From Rhizobium laguerreae (lineage in GTDB: Bacteria > Pseudomonadota > Alphaproteobacteria > Rhizobiales > Rhizobiaceae), in the NCBI RefSeq assembly GCF_002008165.1, contig NZ_MRDM01000002.1, positions 124,001-188,000 on the forward strand: a stretch of 64,000 nt of DNA, read 5' to 3'. Both the position numbers and the translations under genes were made by a program. The notes beneath the pieces are model-generated. The model saw only the letters and a program-made list of their open reading frames with translations. It ran no database searches and was not told where the DNA came from. Below are positions 44,331 through 53,072 of this stretch, one piece after another; position 1 is the first letter of the stretch; every line of letters starts with the position of its first letter.

Positions 44331-44465
44331 CCCCTCATCCGCCTGCCGGCACCTTCTCCCCGTAAACGGGGCGAAGGGACATGCCGCACCGCTTCCCCCA
44401 ACCTCGACGCTGCGTATGCCACGTCCCCTATCCCCGGGAGCGGGGAGAGGGTTAGGGTGAGGGGC
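44331..44465. repeat. Dispersed palindromic intergenic element
   Basis: Starts CCCCTCATCC and ends TTAGGGTGAGGGG, with internal hairpins CTCCCCG…CGGGG and GGAGAG. A stretch of about 30 bases at its left end recurs in inverted orientation at 58350-58381. It lies between betB and betA, within the operon, and so may act as an mRNA structure. This is a family of rhizobial REP/RIME-type repeats. Confidence 0.75.
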
Positions 44466-44476
44466 CAAGATGTTCT

Positions 44477-45940
44477 TCAATAAGGCGCCACCACCGGCCC
44501 CATGCCCACATAGACCGTCTTCAGTTCGGAATAATGCTCCAGCGCGGCCAGCGAATTCTCGCGGCCGAAGCCGGATTGTTTCGAGCCGCCGAAGGGGATT
44601 TCCACCGGGCAGAGATTATAGGTGTTGATCCACAGCGTGCCCGCTTCCAGCCGGTCGACGACGCGGTGAGCGCGGGTGAGGTCGGCGGTGAAGACACCGC
44701 CGGAAAGGCCGAATTCGCTGGCATTGGCGCGCGCAATCACCTCGTCCTCGGCGTCGAAATCGAGCACGCACATGACAGGCCCGAAGATCTCTTCACGGGC
44801 GATGGTCATGTCGTCGGTGACATCGGCAAACACCGTCGGCTGCACGTAATAGCCTTCGCCGGAGACATTGTTCGGAATGCCGCCGCCGGCAATCAGCGTC
44901 GCGCCCTCGGTCTTGCCCTTCTCGATGTAGGAGATCACCTTCTCGCGCTGCGCCCAGGAGACCATCGGCCCGACCTGCGTCGCCTCATCCATCGGATCGC
45001 CGATCAGCATCGCCTCGGTGCGGACCTTCAGCCGCTTCAGGAATTCGTCCTTGATAGCCTTCTGCACGAAGACGCGTGTGCCGTTCGAGCAGACCTGGCC
45101 GGTCGAATAGAAATTGCCGAGCATGGCGCCGCCGACTGCCGAATCGAGATCGGCATCGTCGAAAACGATCAGCGGCGACTTGCCGCCGAGTTCCATCGTC
45201 ACGTGCTTGAGGTTGCCGGCCGCCGCCGCCGCGACCCTGCGCCCCGTCGGCACCGAGCCGGTCAGCGACACCTTGGCGACATCGGCATGGTTGACGAGCA
45301 GCGGCCCGGTGTCGCGGTCGCCCTGGATCACATTGAAGAGTCCTTTCGGCAGTCCGGCCTCAAGCAGGATCTCGGCAATCTTCAGCGCCCCGAGCGGCGT
45401 GTTCTCCGACGGTTTGAACACCATGGCATTGCCGCAGACAAGCGCCGGCGCAGCTTTCCAGCAGGCGATCTGCTGCGGATAGTTCCAGGCGCCGATGCCG
45501 ACGCAGACGCCGAGCGGCACCCGCTTGGTATAGGCAAAATCCTGGCCGAGCGGGATCTGCGAACCGTTGAGACCGGCCGGCGCAATGCCGCCGAAGAATT
45601 CGAAGGCATCGGCACCCGAGGTCGGGTCGGCGACAACAGTCTCCTGGATCGGCTTGCCGGTATCGAGCGTTTCCAGTTCGGAGAGCGCCCGGTTTCTCTC
45701 GCGCATGATGTCGGCCGCCCGTTTCAGGATGCGCCCACGCGCCATCGGGCTCATCCCCGCCCATTCCGGCTGGGCGCGTTTGGCCGCCGCAATCGCTTTC
45801 TCAACGATCGCGGGCGTTGCCGCATGCAGCCGGGCGATCACCTCGCCGGTCGCCGGATAGAGGCTCTCGATGACGGTGCCGTCGGTGTCCTCGACATATT
45901 CGCCATCGATGAAGTGCGAGGCTTTCGGCTGGGCTTTCAT
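44477..45940 (-). CDS. betB: Betaine aldehyde dehydrogenase
   Basis: 487 residues of the ALDH superfamily: GAWNYP at 150-155, MELGGKSP with E250 and [10 protein letters not shown] with catalytic C284. The end is [20 protein letters not shown]. It oxidises betaine aldehyde to glycine betaine with NAD(P). Its start overlaps the betI stop by ATGA. Confidence 0.95.
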   Translation of the reverse strand: MKAQPKASHFIDGEYVEDTDGTVIESLYPATGEVIARLHAATPAIVEKAIAAAKRAQPEWAGMSPMARGRILKRAADIMRERNRALSELETLDTGKPIQETVVADPTSGADAFEFFGGIAPAGLNGSQIPLGQDFAYTKRVPLGVCVGIGAWNYPQQIACWKAAPALVCGNAMVFKPSENTPLGALKIAEILLEAGLPKGLFNVIQGDRDTGPLLVNHADVAKVSLTGSVPTGRRVAAAAAGNLKHVTMELGGKSPLIVFDDADLDSAVGGAMLGNFYSTGQVCSNGTRVFVQKAIKDEFLKRLKVRTEAMLIGDPMDEATQVGPMVSWAQREKVISYIEKGKTEGATLIAGGGIPNNVSGEGYYVQPTVFADVTDDMTIAREEIFGPVMCVLDFDAEDEVIARANASEFGLSGGVFTADLTRAHRVVDRLEAGTLWINTYNLCPVEIPFGGSKQSGFGRENSLAALEHYSELKTVYVGMGPVVAPY

Positions 45941-46578
45941 GTCATTTGTCCTTTGGTCGTTCGATGTGGTCGTCCCTTCTCCCTTCGGGGAGAAGGGGAG
46001 GCGGTGGCCAAAAGCGCATTCAGATAATCTTCCGTCAGCGCGATCGAGGCTTCAATGCCGATCGGCGCGGATTTTAGACTTTGCCTGATGTAGAGCCCGT
46101 CGATCATCGCCGCAGCGCCTTCGGCGATGCGTTCTGCGGCGTCAGTGGGCAGCAGCGCCTTGAGGTCGGCCAGCAGATTGGAGCGCAGCCGTCGCGCATA
46201 GATCACCAGGAAGCGCCGGGTCTCCTCCGAGCGCTGCGCTTCGGCATAAAAGGCAAGCCAGGCGGCAATCGTGCCCGGCGCGAACTGGTCGGCGTGGAAG
46301 CTGACGCGGATGATGGCCGAAAGCCGGGCGCGCGGCGTCCTGGCGGCCTTGAGCGCCGCCACCGTATCGCTGCGCAGCTGTCTCAGAAGCGAGCGGATCG
46401 TTTCGATCAGCAATTGCTCCTTGCTGCCGAAATAATGATGCGCCAAGGCTGGCGACACGCCGGCTTGCCGGGCGATGTCGGACATGGTGACAGCAAGCGA
46501 GCCGTGATCGCCGATCACCCGCAGCGCCGCATCGACAAGCGCCTTGCGGCGCACCGGCTCCATTCCGACCTTCGGCAA
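45937..46578 (-). CDS. betI: TetR-family choline-responsive repressor
   Basis: 213 residues. The TetR helix-turn-helix is [26 protein letters not shown]. The rest matches BetI ([25 protein letters not shown]). BetI represses the bet genes until choline is present. It is the first gene of the operon, overlapping betB by ATGA. A perfect palindrome 36 bases upstream of the start is the expected operator. Confidence 0.92.
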   Translation of the reverse strand: MPKVGMEPVRRKALVDAALRVIGDHGSLAVTMSDIARQAGVSPALAHHYFGSKEQLLIETIRSLLRQLRSDTVAALKAARTPRARLSAIIRVSFHADQFAPGTIAAWLAFYAEAQRSEETRRFLVIYARRLRSNLLADLKALLPTDAAERIAEGAAAMIDGLYIRQSLKSAPIGIEASIALTEDYLNALLATASPSPRREKGRPHRTTKGQMT

Positions 46579-46613
46579 CAGACCACTCCTTTGAAATCAG
46601 CGACAGGTTATTT

Positions 46614-46633
46614 TTGATTGACTGATCAATCAA
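46614..46633. promoter_or_regulatory. BetI operator
   Basis: TTGATTGA-CTGA-TCAATCAA, a perfect 8+4+8 palindrome, 36 bases before betI. It is of the same type as the BetI boxes of other bacteria (TTGAT…ATCAA). Confidence 0.8.
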
Positions 46634-46717
46634 TAAAAATCTTTGCCGATTTGCTCGAACGCAGATCTTTCCCTCCCGAATTGCTGCAGCATATTCGAAC
46701 CTGTCAGGAGGTGCGTC

Positions 46718-47272
46718 ATGGCCGATGTCTTCGAGGGAACGCCGACATCTTCGCTGCAATCGAAATGGATCTGGTTTGCCGGCCTCGGCGTGCTGCTGCT
46801 CGTCTGCGGTCTGATCGCGCTCGGCAATCTGATGCTCGCCACCGTCGTCTCGGTCTATTATGTCGGCATGCTAATGCTGTTCGGCGGCGTGATCTATCTC
46901 GTCCATGCCTTCCAAGTGCGCGGCTGGGATCACGTGCTTTTCTGGATACTGAGCGGCCTGCTCTATGTGCTTGCCGGCATCTGCGCCTTCATCAATCCAA
47001 TCCTGACCTCGGCGGCGCTGACGTTGTTCCTGTCGCTGGCGCTCGTCGTCGCCGGCGTCTTCCGCACCTGGGTCGGCATGCGCATGAAGCCGGTCAAGGG
47101 CTGGCGCTGGATCGTCGCAAGCGGCGTCATCACCGCTCTTGCGGGTTTCGTCATCGCGCTCGGCTGGCCGGTGAACAGCCTGTGGATTCTCGGCCTGTTC
47201 CTGGCCGCCGATCTCATCGTCCAGGGCTCAACCTTGATCGCTTTCGGGATCGGCATCCGCAGTTCAAACTGA
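46718..47272 (+). CDS. HdeD-like membrane protein (DUF308)
   Basis: 184 residues with six membrane helices in pairs (WIWFAGLGVLLLVCGLIALG, VVSVYYVGMLMLFGGVIYLV, HVLFWILSGLLYVLAGICAF, ALTLFLSLALVVAGVFRTWV, GWRWIVASGVITALAGFVIA, SLWILGLFLAADLIVQGSTL). HdeD is linked with acid stress. The start at ATG 46718 has AGGAGG upstream. It stands alone downstream of, and divergent to, the bet operon. Confidence 0.85.
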   Translation: MADVFEGTPTSSLQSKWIWFAGLGVLLLVCGLIALGNLMLATVVSVYYVGMLMLFGGVIYLVHAFQVRGWDHVLFWILSGLLYVLAGICAFINPILTSAALTLFLSLALVVAGVFRTWVGMRMKPVKGWRWIVASGVITALAGFVIALGWPVNSLWILGLFLAADLIVQGSTLIAFGIGIRSSN

Positions 47273-47464
47273 TGCCGCTGACCGTTCTTTTTTGACAAGA
47301 CTAGGATAGGGGATTAGACTTAAGGGGTTACGGGCCAATCCCAGCACACGGATGGTCCGATGTGCGAATGCACCAAGGCACCGGCGAGATCGCCGAGAAT
47401 GCTAAAAATGGTCATGCGTCCCCCAGAGGCAGGGTTCTGCCTGATCAGAAAAGGGAGGAAGTTC

Positions 47465-47704
47465 ATGCCGATGGTCACCGTTTCCATCTCCCCGCAACAG
47501 GCAGCGGGCATCCGCGCCGCCGTCGACAATGGCGGTTATGCCTCGAGCAGCGAGGTTGTCCGCGAGGCGCTGCGCCTCTGGGATACCGCCCGCAAGCTCA
47601 ATGAGTTCCGGGACGATATTCTTGACGACGGCGCCCCATCCGGCGGCAGATGCGTCGCCGACATGTTCGCTGATCACGAGGCGGAGCGCCGTCGCTCCGC
47701 CTGA
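47465..47704 (+). CDS. ParD-type antitoxin without adjacent ParE
   Basis: 79 residues. A ribbon-helix-helix start (VTVSISPQQAAGIRAAVDNG, YASSSEVVREALRLWD) and an acidic, flexible C-terminus (ADMFADHEAERRRSA) are characteristic of ParD. A GGGAGGAAG site precedes ATG 47465. No ParE toxin gene follows; the next bases lead to the c-di-GMP protein. It may be an orphan antitoxin or act with a distant ParE. Confidence 0.82.
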   Translation: MPMVTVSISPQQAAGIRAAVDNGGYASSSEVVREALRLWDTARKLNEFRDDILDDGAPSGGRCVADMFADHEAERRRSA

Positions 47705-47857
47705 CAAGCGTCTGATTGCATTGGAAAAATTGAATAAACGCGGAACGCGTGCAAGACCCTTGCACGTTTCATAAAACTTTCACATTGGCGAAAGAGTTCA
47801 TTGATCCTTCTGCGGCATGTTCCCTGCGAAAAAGAACAAGTCACAGTGGAGATCAGC

Positions 47858-49663
47858 ATGTCCTTGGCTGCCACCGTCGCGCCGGATGTCCTGCGCCGCT
47901 ACGCCAGCGATCAGATCGTAACCCTTGCCAAGCTCGTAGTCGAGAATGCCTTCCAGCCGATCGTCGAGGCCGGCACCGGCACGGTTTTCGGCTACGAATC
48001 CCTGATGCGCGGCCAGGAGCGCATCGGCTACGAGACGCCGGTCGACATCCTCGACGAGGCTCACCAGGCCGGCCAGCTGCTGCAACTTGAGCAGATGGTC
48101 GCCAGCCGCGCGCTCGCCAAATTCGCCACACTGTCGAATTTCTCCACCTCGACGCTCTTCCTCAATCTCGATGTCCGGCTGATCCCGCATGGCGAACACC
48201 TGGTCGAGAGCCTGCTGCAGCATCTGCGGAAGGCGAATATTCCGCCATCCTCCGTCTGCTTCGAATTCTCCGAGCGTTTCGACAATACCAGCGTGCCGGA
48301 ATTTTCCAGCCTGGTTTCCAGGCTGCGCAAGGCCGGTTTCAAGCTGGCGATCGACGATTTCGGCGTCGGTCACGGCGAGATGAAGCTGCTCTGCGACTAT
48401 GCCGTTGATTACCTCAAAATCGACCGCCATTTCGTCGCCGAGATCGACCGCAGCCCGCGCAAGCGCCATCTGTTGAAGAGCATCGTCAACATCGCCCATG
48501 TGCTCGGCACGCGCGTCATCGCCGAGGGCATCGAGACCGAGGCCGAATTCATCGCCTGCCGCGAATATGGCGTCGATCTCGTCCAGGGCTGGTTCATCTC
48601 CCGCCCGACGACGCATATATCGGAGCTGGCGCCATCCTTCCCGCATCTGCAGGAGCTCGGCAAGAGCAAGCGGGGCAGCCAGTCGCTCGACGAAATCCTC
48701 ATCCGCAAGCAGATCGAACTGCTGCCGACGGTCTATGAGAATGACAGCATCGACAGCGTCTTCGAACTCTTCCGCCGCAATCCGCGCCAGGCCTTCTTTC
48801 CGGTCCTCAACGCCAATGACGAGCCGCGCGGCATCATCCACGAGCATCATCTCAAGGAATATATCTACCAGCCCTTCGGCCGCGATCTCTTAAAGAACAA
48901 GATGTACGAGCGCTCTATCTCGCATTTCGTCGAGATGGCGCCGATCGTCGGCCTCGACAGCGACGCCGAGCAACTGATGGCGATCTTCGCCAATATGGAA
49001 GGCAGCAACTGCCTGATCCTGACTGACAACATGCGTTACGCCGGCGTCGTCTCCGCCGCCTCACTGATCAAGGTCATCAACGAAAAGCAGCTGAAGACCG
49101 CGCAGGACCAGAACCCGCTGACCGGCCTGCCGGGCAATCGCGCCATCCGCGATTACATGCGTCAGTCCGGCCGCGACGGCGATGAGCTCCGCCACTTCTG
49201 CTATTGCGACTTCGACAATTTCAAGCCGTTCAACGATGCCTACGGCTTCCATCTCGGCGACCACGCGATCTCGCTGTTTGCCGCGCTGATGCGCCGCTAT
49301 TTCTTCGCCGAGCGCCATTTCCTCGGCCATGTCGGCGGCGACGATTTCTTCATCGGCGTCGTCGGCTGGAGCAAGGAAGAGCTGACGGAGATCCTCGACC
49401 GGCTGATCAGCGACTTTCATGATGATGTGCGGGATTTCTATTCCGATGAGGACCGTGCCGCCGGCCGTATCCTCGGTCACGACCGCACCGGCGCCGAAAC
49501 TTTGTTCCCGCTGATGCGCTGCTCGATCGGCGTCATCGAACTGCCGGAAGGCCTCGTTGTCGACGATATCAACCGCGTCAGCGCCGAAATCGCCATCATC
49601 AAGTCGGCCGCCAAGGACAGCGAGGAAGGTCTCGTCTTCCATTTGCTGGGCGAGGCGAATTGA
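47858..49663 (+). CDS. Bifunctional-type c-di-GMP protein: EAL, CBS, GGDEF
   Basis: 601 residues in the order EAL (about 25-255), CBS-pair-like region (285-405), GGDEF (415-590). EAL residues: YESLMRG 46-52 (ESL in place of EAL), EFSER 136-140, DDFG 166-169, K187, AEGIE 222-226. The cyclase motif is GGDDF at 492-496, which keeps the metal-binding residues, but I see no RxxD inhibition site before it. It could hydrolyse or make c-di-GMP, with the CBS part as a nucleotide sensor. There are no membrane helices, so it is cytosolic. ATG 47858 is chosen for its GGAG site. Confidence 0.88.
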   Translation: MSLAATVAPDVLRRYASDQIVTLAKLVVENAFQPIVEAGTGTVFGYESLMRGQERIGYETPVDILDEAHQAGQLLQLEQMVASRALAKFATLSNFSTSTLFLNLDVRLIPHGEHLVESLLQHLRKANIPPSSVCFEFSERFDNTSVPEFSSLVSRLRKAGFKLAIDDFGVGHGEMKLLCDYAVDYLKIDRHFVAEIDRSPRKRHLLKSIVNIAHVLGTRVIAEGIETEAEFIACREYGVDLVQGWFISRPTTHISELAPSFPHLQELGKSKRGSQSLDEILIRKQIELLPTVYENDSIDSVFELFRRNPRQAFFPVLNANDEPRGIIHEHHLKEYIYQPFGRDLLKNKMYERSISHFVEMAPIVGLDSDAEQLMAIFANMEGSNCLILTDNMRYAGVVSAASLIKVINEKQLKTAQDQNPLTGLPGNRAIRDYMRQSGRDGDELRHFCYCDFDNFKPFNDAYGFHLGDHAISLFAALMRRYFFAERHFLGHVGGDDFFIGVVGWSKEELTEILDRLISDFHDDVRDFYSDEDRAAGRILGHDRTGAETLFPLMRCSIGVIELPEGLVVDDINRVSAEIAIIKSAAKDSEEGLVFHLLGEAN

Positions 49664-49741
49664 CGCCTTTGCCACATCGTGCCTTCCCAAGCCTGCGAGG
49701 CTGATTTATTCCGGTTGCTTCCGATTAGGGAGGAGCCGGTC

Positions 49742-50740
49742 ATGCCTTTGCCTCAGGATATGCGTTTCGTCGATCTGCCGTCCTTCGGCGGGCCGGAGGT
49801 GATGACGATCGGCAGGCGTCCGCTTCCTGTGCCCCAAGACGGGCAGGTCCTGGTGCGCGCCGAGGCGATCGGCGTCAACCGCCCCGATATTGCCCAGCGC
49901 CAGGGCAGCTATCCCCCGCCCAAGGATGCGAGCCCGATCCTCGGCCTGGAATTGTCGGGCGAAATCGTTGCCGTCGGCTCGAGCGTCAGGGGCCATGGCG
50001 TCGGCGATAAGGTCTGCGGCCTCGCCAATGGTGGTGCCTATGCCGAATATTGCCTGCTGCCGACAGGCCAGATCCTGCCCTTTCCCAAGGGCTATGACGC
50101 GGTGAAGGCGGCAGCTTTGCCTGAGACCTTCTTCACCGTCTGGGCAAATCTCTTCCAAATGGCCGGGTTGACGGAAGGCGAGACGGTGCTGATCCATGGC
50201 GGTTCCAGCGGCATCGGCACGACGGCGATCCAGCTCGCCCGCGCCTTCGGCGCCGAGGTCTACGCGACGGCGGGCTCAAAGGAGAAATGCGATGCCTGCG
50301 AAAAGCTCGGCGCCAGGCGGGCGATCAACTACAGGAGCGAGGACTTCGCCGAGGTGATCAAGGCCGAGACCGGCGACGGCGTCGATATTATCCTCGACAT
50401 GATCGGCGCCGCCTATTTCGAGCGCAACATCGCCTCGCTGGCAAGGGATGGCTGCCTCTCGATCATCGCCTTCCTCGGCGGTGCGCTCGCCGAAAAGGTC
50501 AATCTCTCGCCGATCATGGTCAAGCGCCTGACGGTCACCGGCTCCACCATGCGGCCGCGCACGGCGGAGGAAAAACGCGCTATCCGCGACGACCTGCTCT
50601 CCGAAGTCTGGCCGCTGCTGGAAGCCGGCACTGTCGCCCCCGTCATCCACAAGGTCTTTGCCTTCGAAGAGGTCGTCGAAGCCCACCGGCTGCTGGAAGA
50701 GGGCAGCCATGTCGGCAAGGTCATGCTGCGCGTCGGCTAG
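49742..50740 (+). CDS. NAD(P)H:quinone oxidoreductase, zinc-free MDR (PIG3/TP53I3-like)
   Basis: 332 residues. The catalytic domain has [20 protein letters not shown], then the Rossmann motif [20 protein letters not shown]. No zinc Cys are present. PIG3-type residues ([14 protein letters not shown]) agree with a quinone reductase of NADPH preference. The start at ATG 49742 has a GGAGG-like site. It ends by the tandem repeat at 50741-50876. Confidence 0.88.
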   Translation: MPLPQDMRFVDLPSFGGPEVMTIGRRPLPVPQDGQVLVRAEAIGVNRPDIAQRQGSYPPPKDASPILGLELSGEIVAVGSSVRGHGVGDKVCGLANGGAYAEYCLLPTGQILPFPKGYDAVKAAALPETFFTVWANLFQMAGLTEGETVLIHGGSSGIGTTAIQLARAFGAEVYATAGSKEKCDACEKLGARRAINYRSEDFAEVIKAETGDGVDIILDMIGAAYFERNIASLARDGCLSIIAFLGGALAEKVNLSPIMVKRLTVTGSTMRPRTAEEKRAIRDDLLSEVWPLLEAGTVAPVIHKVFAFEEVVEAHRLLEEGSHVGKVMLRVG

Positions 50741-50876
50741 AGCAATTCCAGCAAAAGTGCGCAGCGGTTTTGCGTCCGGATTGCGAAGAAACAAGGAGCA
50801 ATTCCAGCAAAAGTGTGCAGCGGTCTTGCCAGGCAAAGCGCGAAGCGCTTTTGCCGGGAATTGCCTCAAAACAAGG
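50741..50876. repeat. Two tandem units of a palindromic intergenic repeat
   Basis: Units start AGCAATTCCAGCAAAAGTG at 50741 and again at 50797, 56 bases apart. The second unit closes with CTTTTGC-C-GGGAATTGC, the inverse of its beginning, so it folds into a long stem. It stands between the quinone oxidoreductase and the MFS gene that runs toward it. This type recurs throughout rhizobial genomes. Confidence 0.75.
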
Positions 50877-50889
50877 AGATAGGGCGCTC

Positions 50890-52326
50890 TTACTGCGTCC
50901 TATCGGACGCGCGGCGCGGTAATGTCAGCGACACGCCAACCGCGAGAACACCGGGCAGCGCCATCAGCAGATAGAGCCAGTGCGCTGCCGACAACGCGCC
51001 TGATATGCCGCCGGGATGAACGAGGCCGGCGCCGTTGGCGATCAGGCCGGCAAAGGCGGCCCCGAACGCCCCACCAAGCGAACTCATTGTCGGGATCGCG
51101 GCAGAAGCCTTGTCCTTCTCGTTGTCGGCGACGAGCCTCAAAACCATGGCGACCAGATGCGCCCAGCCGAGACCGATGCCGAAGCCCATCATGAACATGC
51201 CAATCGCCGCCGGCACGATGAGGAGCATATGCCCCTCGGGATTCTCCTTGGCGAGGAAGACGGCGAGGCAGGCGGTCGCCGCCGCCTCGATGAGGGCGCC
51301 AATGACGATTGCCCAATAGGCTCGGCCGCCGGCCCACCAGCCGCTGAGGAAGGCCGCGAAGGTCCAGCCGAGGGCGACGAGCGCCACGAGATAGCCCGAG
51401 ACGATCGCTGGCACCCCATGCAAGGTTTGCAGGAAATAGGGAATGAAGACATCGCTGACGAGAACGACAGTCATGGCGAGCATCGCCAGGTAGACCCGTG
51501 AAATCGGCTGGGAAAGGTTGATGGCGCCGGAGGGCAGCAGGTGGTTCGGGCTTCGGCCCTCGGTGACGATCATGCCGGCGACCGCGACGACCGAAGCCGC
51601 GATCAGCGCGACCTTCGTGGCTGTCGCCTCGACCGCGCCGGCCGCACTCACCATCAGGACGGCGGCAAGCAGCAGCCCGATCTGCGCAACCGGCGTCTTT
51701 GCCTGCTCGCGGTCGTCCTCGACGTCAGGCAATAGCCGCGGCGCCAAGACCGCCATCAGCAGGCCGAGTGGCACGAGCACGATGAAAGCATAGCGCCAGG
51801 CGTGGCCCGTAGAAAAGAAGCCGCCGAGCGTCGGCCCGATGACGGTCGAGACCCCCCAGATTGCCGCGTAGAGCGTCGAGGCCTTCGGCCATAGCGGCTC
51901 GGGATAGACGAAGCGGATGAAGGCATAGCCGAGGGCGGCAAGTGCGCCGGTTCCGAGACCCTGCACCGCGCGTCCGATCAGCACCACCGGCATCGACGGT
52001 GCGGCTGCGGCAATCAGGCTGCCGACGCCGAAGACCAGTGCTGCGATCACGTAGACGGACCGAAGCCCGATGCCGCGCGGCCGCATGGCGACGAAGATCG
52101 AGCCGAGCACGGCGGCGGCGACGAACAGGCTGGTGACCCAGGAAAACAGCGCGAGCCCGCCGATATCGCGCACGATCGAAGGCGCGATCGTCGCCATGAT
52201 GTAACTCTCCACCGCATAAAGCGTCACGCCGCCGGCCAGCATCAATGTTGCCGGCAGGTGCTCGGGCAGGAAGAGGCGGAAGAGGGAGCTGGGGGGGATG
52301 GCTGCTGTCTGGTCGATATTCGACAT
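50890..52326 (-). CDS. MFS drug/efflux transporter
   Basis: 478 residues with fourteen likely membrane helices. The signature GRAVQGLGTGALAALGYAFI is the MFS motif C-like element, and WVTSLFVAAAVLGSIFVAMRPRG the A loop. The layout fits 14-helix DHA2-like exporters. Divergent from a COG2345-type regulator (52429), with a 9-bp inverted repeat between them, so its expression is probably controlled by that regulator. Substrate unknown. Confidence 0.85.
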   Translation of the reverse strand: MSNIDQTAAIPPSSLFRLFLPEHLPATLMLAGGVTLYAVESYIMATIAPSIVRDIGGLALFSWVTSLFVAAAVLGSIFVAMRPRGIGLRSVYVIAALVFGVGSLIAAAAPSMPVVLIGRAVQGLGTGALAALGYAFIRFVYPEPLWPKASTLYAAIWGVSTVIGPTLGGFFSTGHAWRYAFIVLVPLGLLMAVLAPRLLPDVEDDREQAKTPVAQIGLLLAAVLMVSAAGAVEATATKVALIAASVVAVAGMIVTEGRSPNHLLPSGAINLSQPISRVYLAMLAMTVVLVSDVFIPYFLQTLHGVPAIVSGYLVALVALGWTFAAFLSGWWAGGRAYWAIVIGALIEAAATACLAVFLAKENPEGHMLLIVPAAIGMFMMGFGIGLGWAHLVAMVLRLVADNEKDKASAAIPTMSSLGGAFGAAFAGLIANGAGLVHPGGISGALSAAHWLYLLMALPGVLAVGVSLTLPRRASDRTQ

Positions 52327-52361
52327 GGGAGGGACCCCGAGATTTTTGCTGGCGAAGGATT

Positions 52362-52387
52362 ATTTTCCAAGTTATAAATTGGAAAAT
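52362..52387. promoter_or_regulatory. Operator between MFS exporter and regulator
   Basis: ATTTTCCAA (52362-52370), 8 bases, TTGGAAAAT (52379-52387): a perfect 9-bp inverted repeat. A third half-site, TTGGAAAAT, stands at 52420-52428 immediately before the regulator's ATG. Confidence 0.75.
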
Positions 52388-52428
52388 TGCATGCCGTCTC
52401 GAATTAAACAAGACTTGACTTGGAAAAT

Positions 52429-53052
52429 ATGCGCCAGTCCCCAGCCAACCGGATTCTGATCCTGATAAAGACCGACGGCCCGCAGCTCGCCGCCGCGATC
52501 GGCGATGCGCTCGGCATATCGGGCGAGGCCGCCCGCCAGCAACTGTCGAAGATGGCGGAGGAGGGGCTGGTGGAACCGGTCACCCTTGCCAGCGCGGGCC
52601 GTGGCCGGCCGCGCCAGCTCTGGCACCTCACAACGAGCGGCAACCGCCAGTTCCCTGACGGCCATGCCGAGCTGACGGCAAATCTCCTCGGCACGCTCGT
52701 CGAACAGCTCGGCCCCGCAGCGCTCGATACCGTCATCTCCGCCCGCGAGGCCGAGACGCTGCAGCGCTATAGGCAGGAGCTCAGTAAGGTCGGTGACCTA
52801 GCCTCGCGCGTCGAGGCCCTTGCCGGCATCCGCACCCGCGAGGGTTATATGGCCGATTGTTGGAGGCAAGAGGACGGATCCTTCATGCTGGTCGAAAACC
52901 ACTGCCCCATCTGTGCGGCCGCCACTGCCTGTGCCGGCTTCTGCCGCTCCGAACTCGAAACATTCCGCGCGGTCCTCAGTGCTAAGGTCGAACGCAGCGA
53001 ACACATCCTCGCCGGCGCCCGCCGCTGCGCCTATCGCATCACGCCCGGTTGA
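52429..53052 (+). CDS. Winged-helix regulator with Cys-rich sensor (COG2345/SufR-like)
   Basis: 207 residues. N-terminal winged helix (ILIKTDGPQLAAAIGDALGI, GEAARQQLSKMAEEGLVEPV, GRGRPRQLWHLT) and a C-terminal sensor with C-x2-C-x5-C-x3-C (HCPICAAATACAGFC), which fits iron-sulfur or metal binding in the SufR-like group. ATG 52429 is preferred over TTG 52420, which lies in the operator half-site. It likely represses the divergent MFS gene. Confidence 0.85.
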   Translation: MRQSPANRILILIKTDGPQLAAAIGDALGISGEAARQQLSKMAEEGLVEPVTLASAGRGRPRQLWHLTTSGNRQFPDGHAELTANLLGTLVEQLGPAALDTVISAREAETLQRYRQELSKVGDLASRVEALAGIRTREGYMADCWRQEDGSFMLVENHCPICAAATACAGFCRSELETFRAVLSAKVERSEHILAGARRCAYRITPG

Positions 53053-53072
53053 CGTCTGTCGATCGTCGCACT

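Noticed and set aside
44534..46027. 497-codon plus-strand open frame opposite betB
   Set aside because: Antisense shadow of the aldehyde dehydrogenase.
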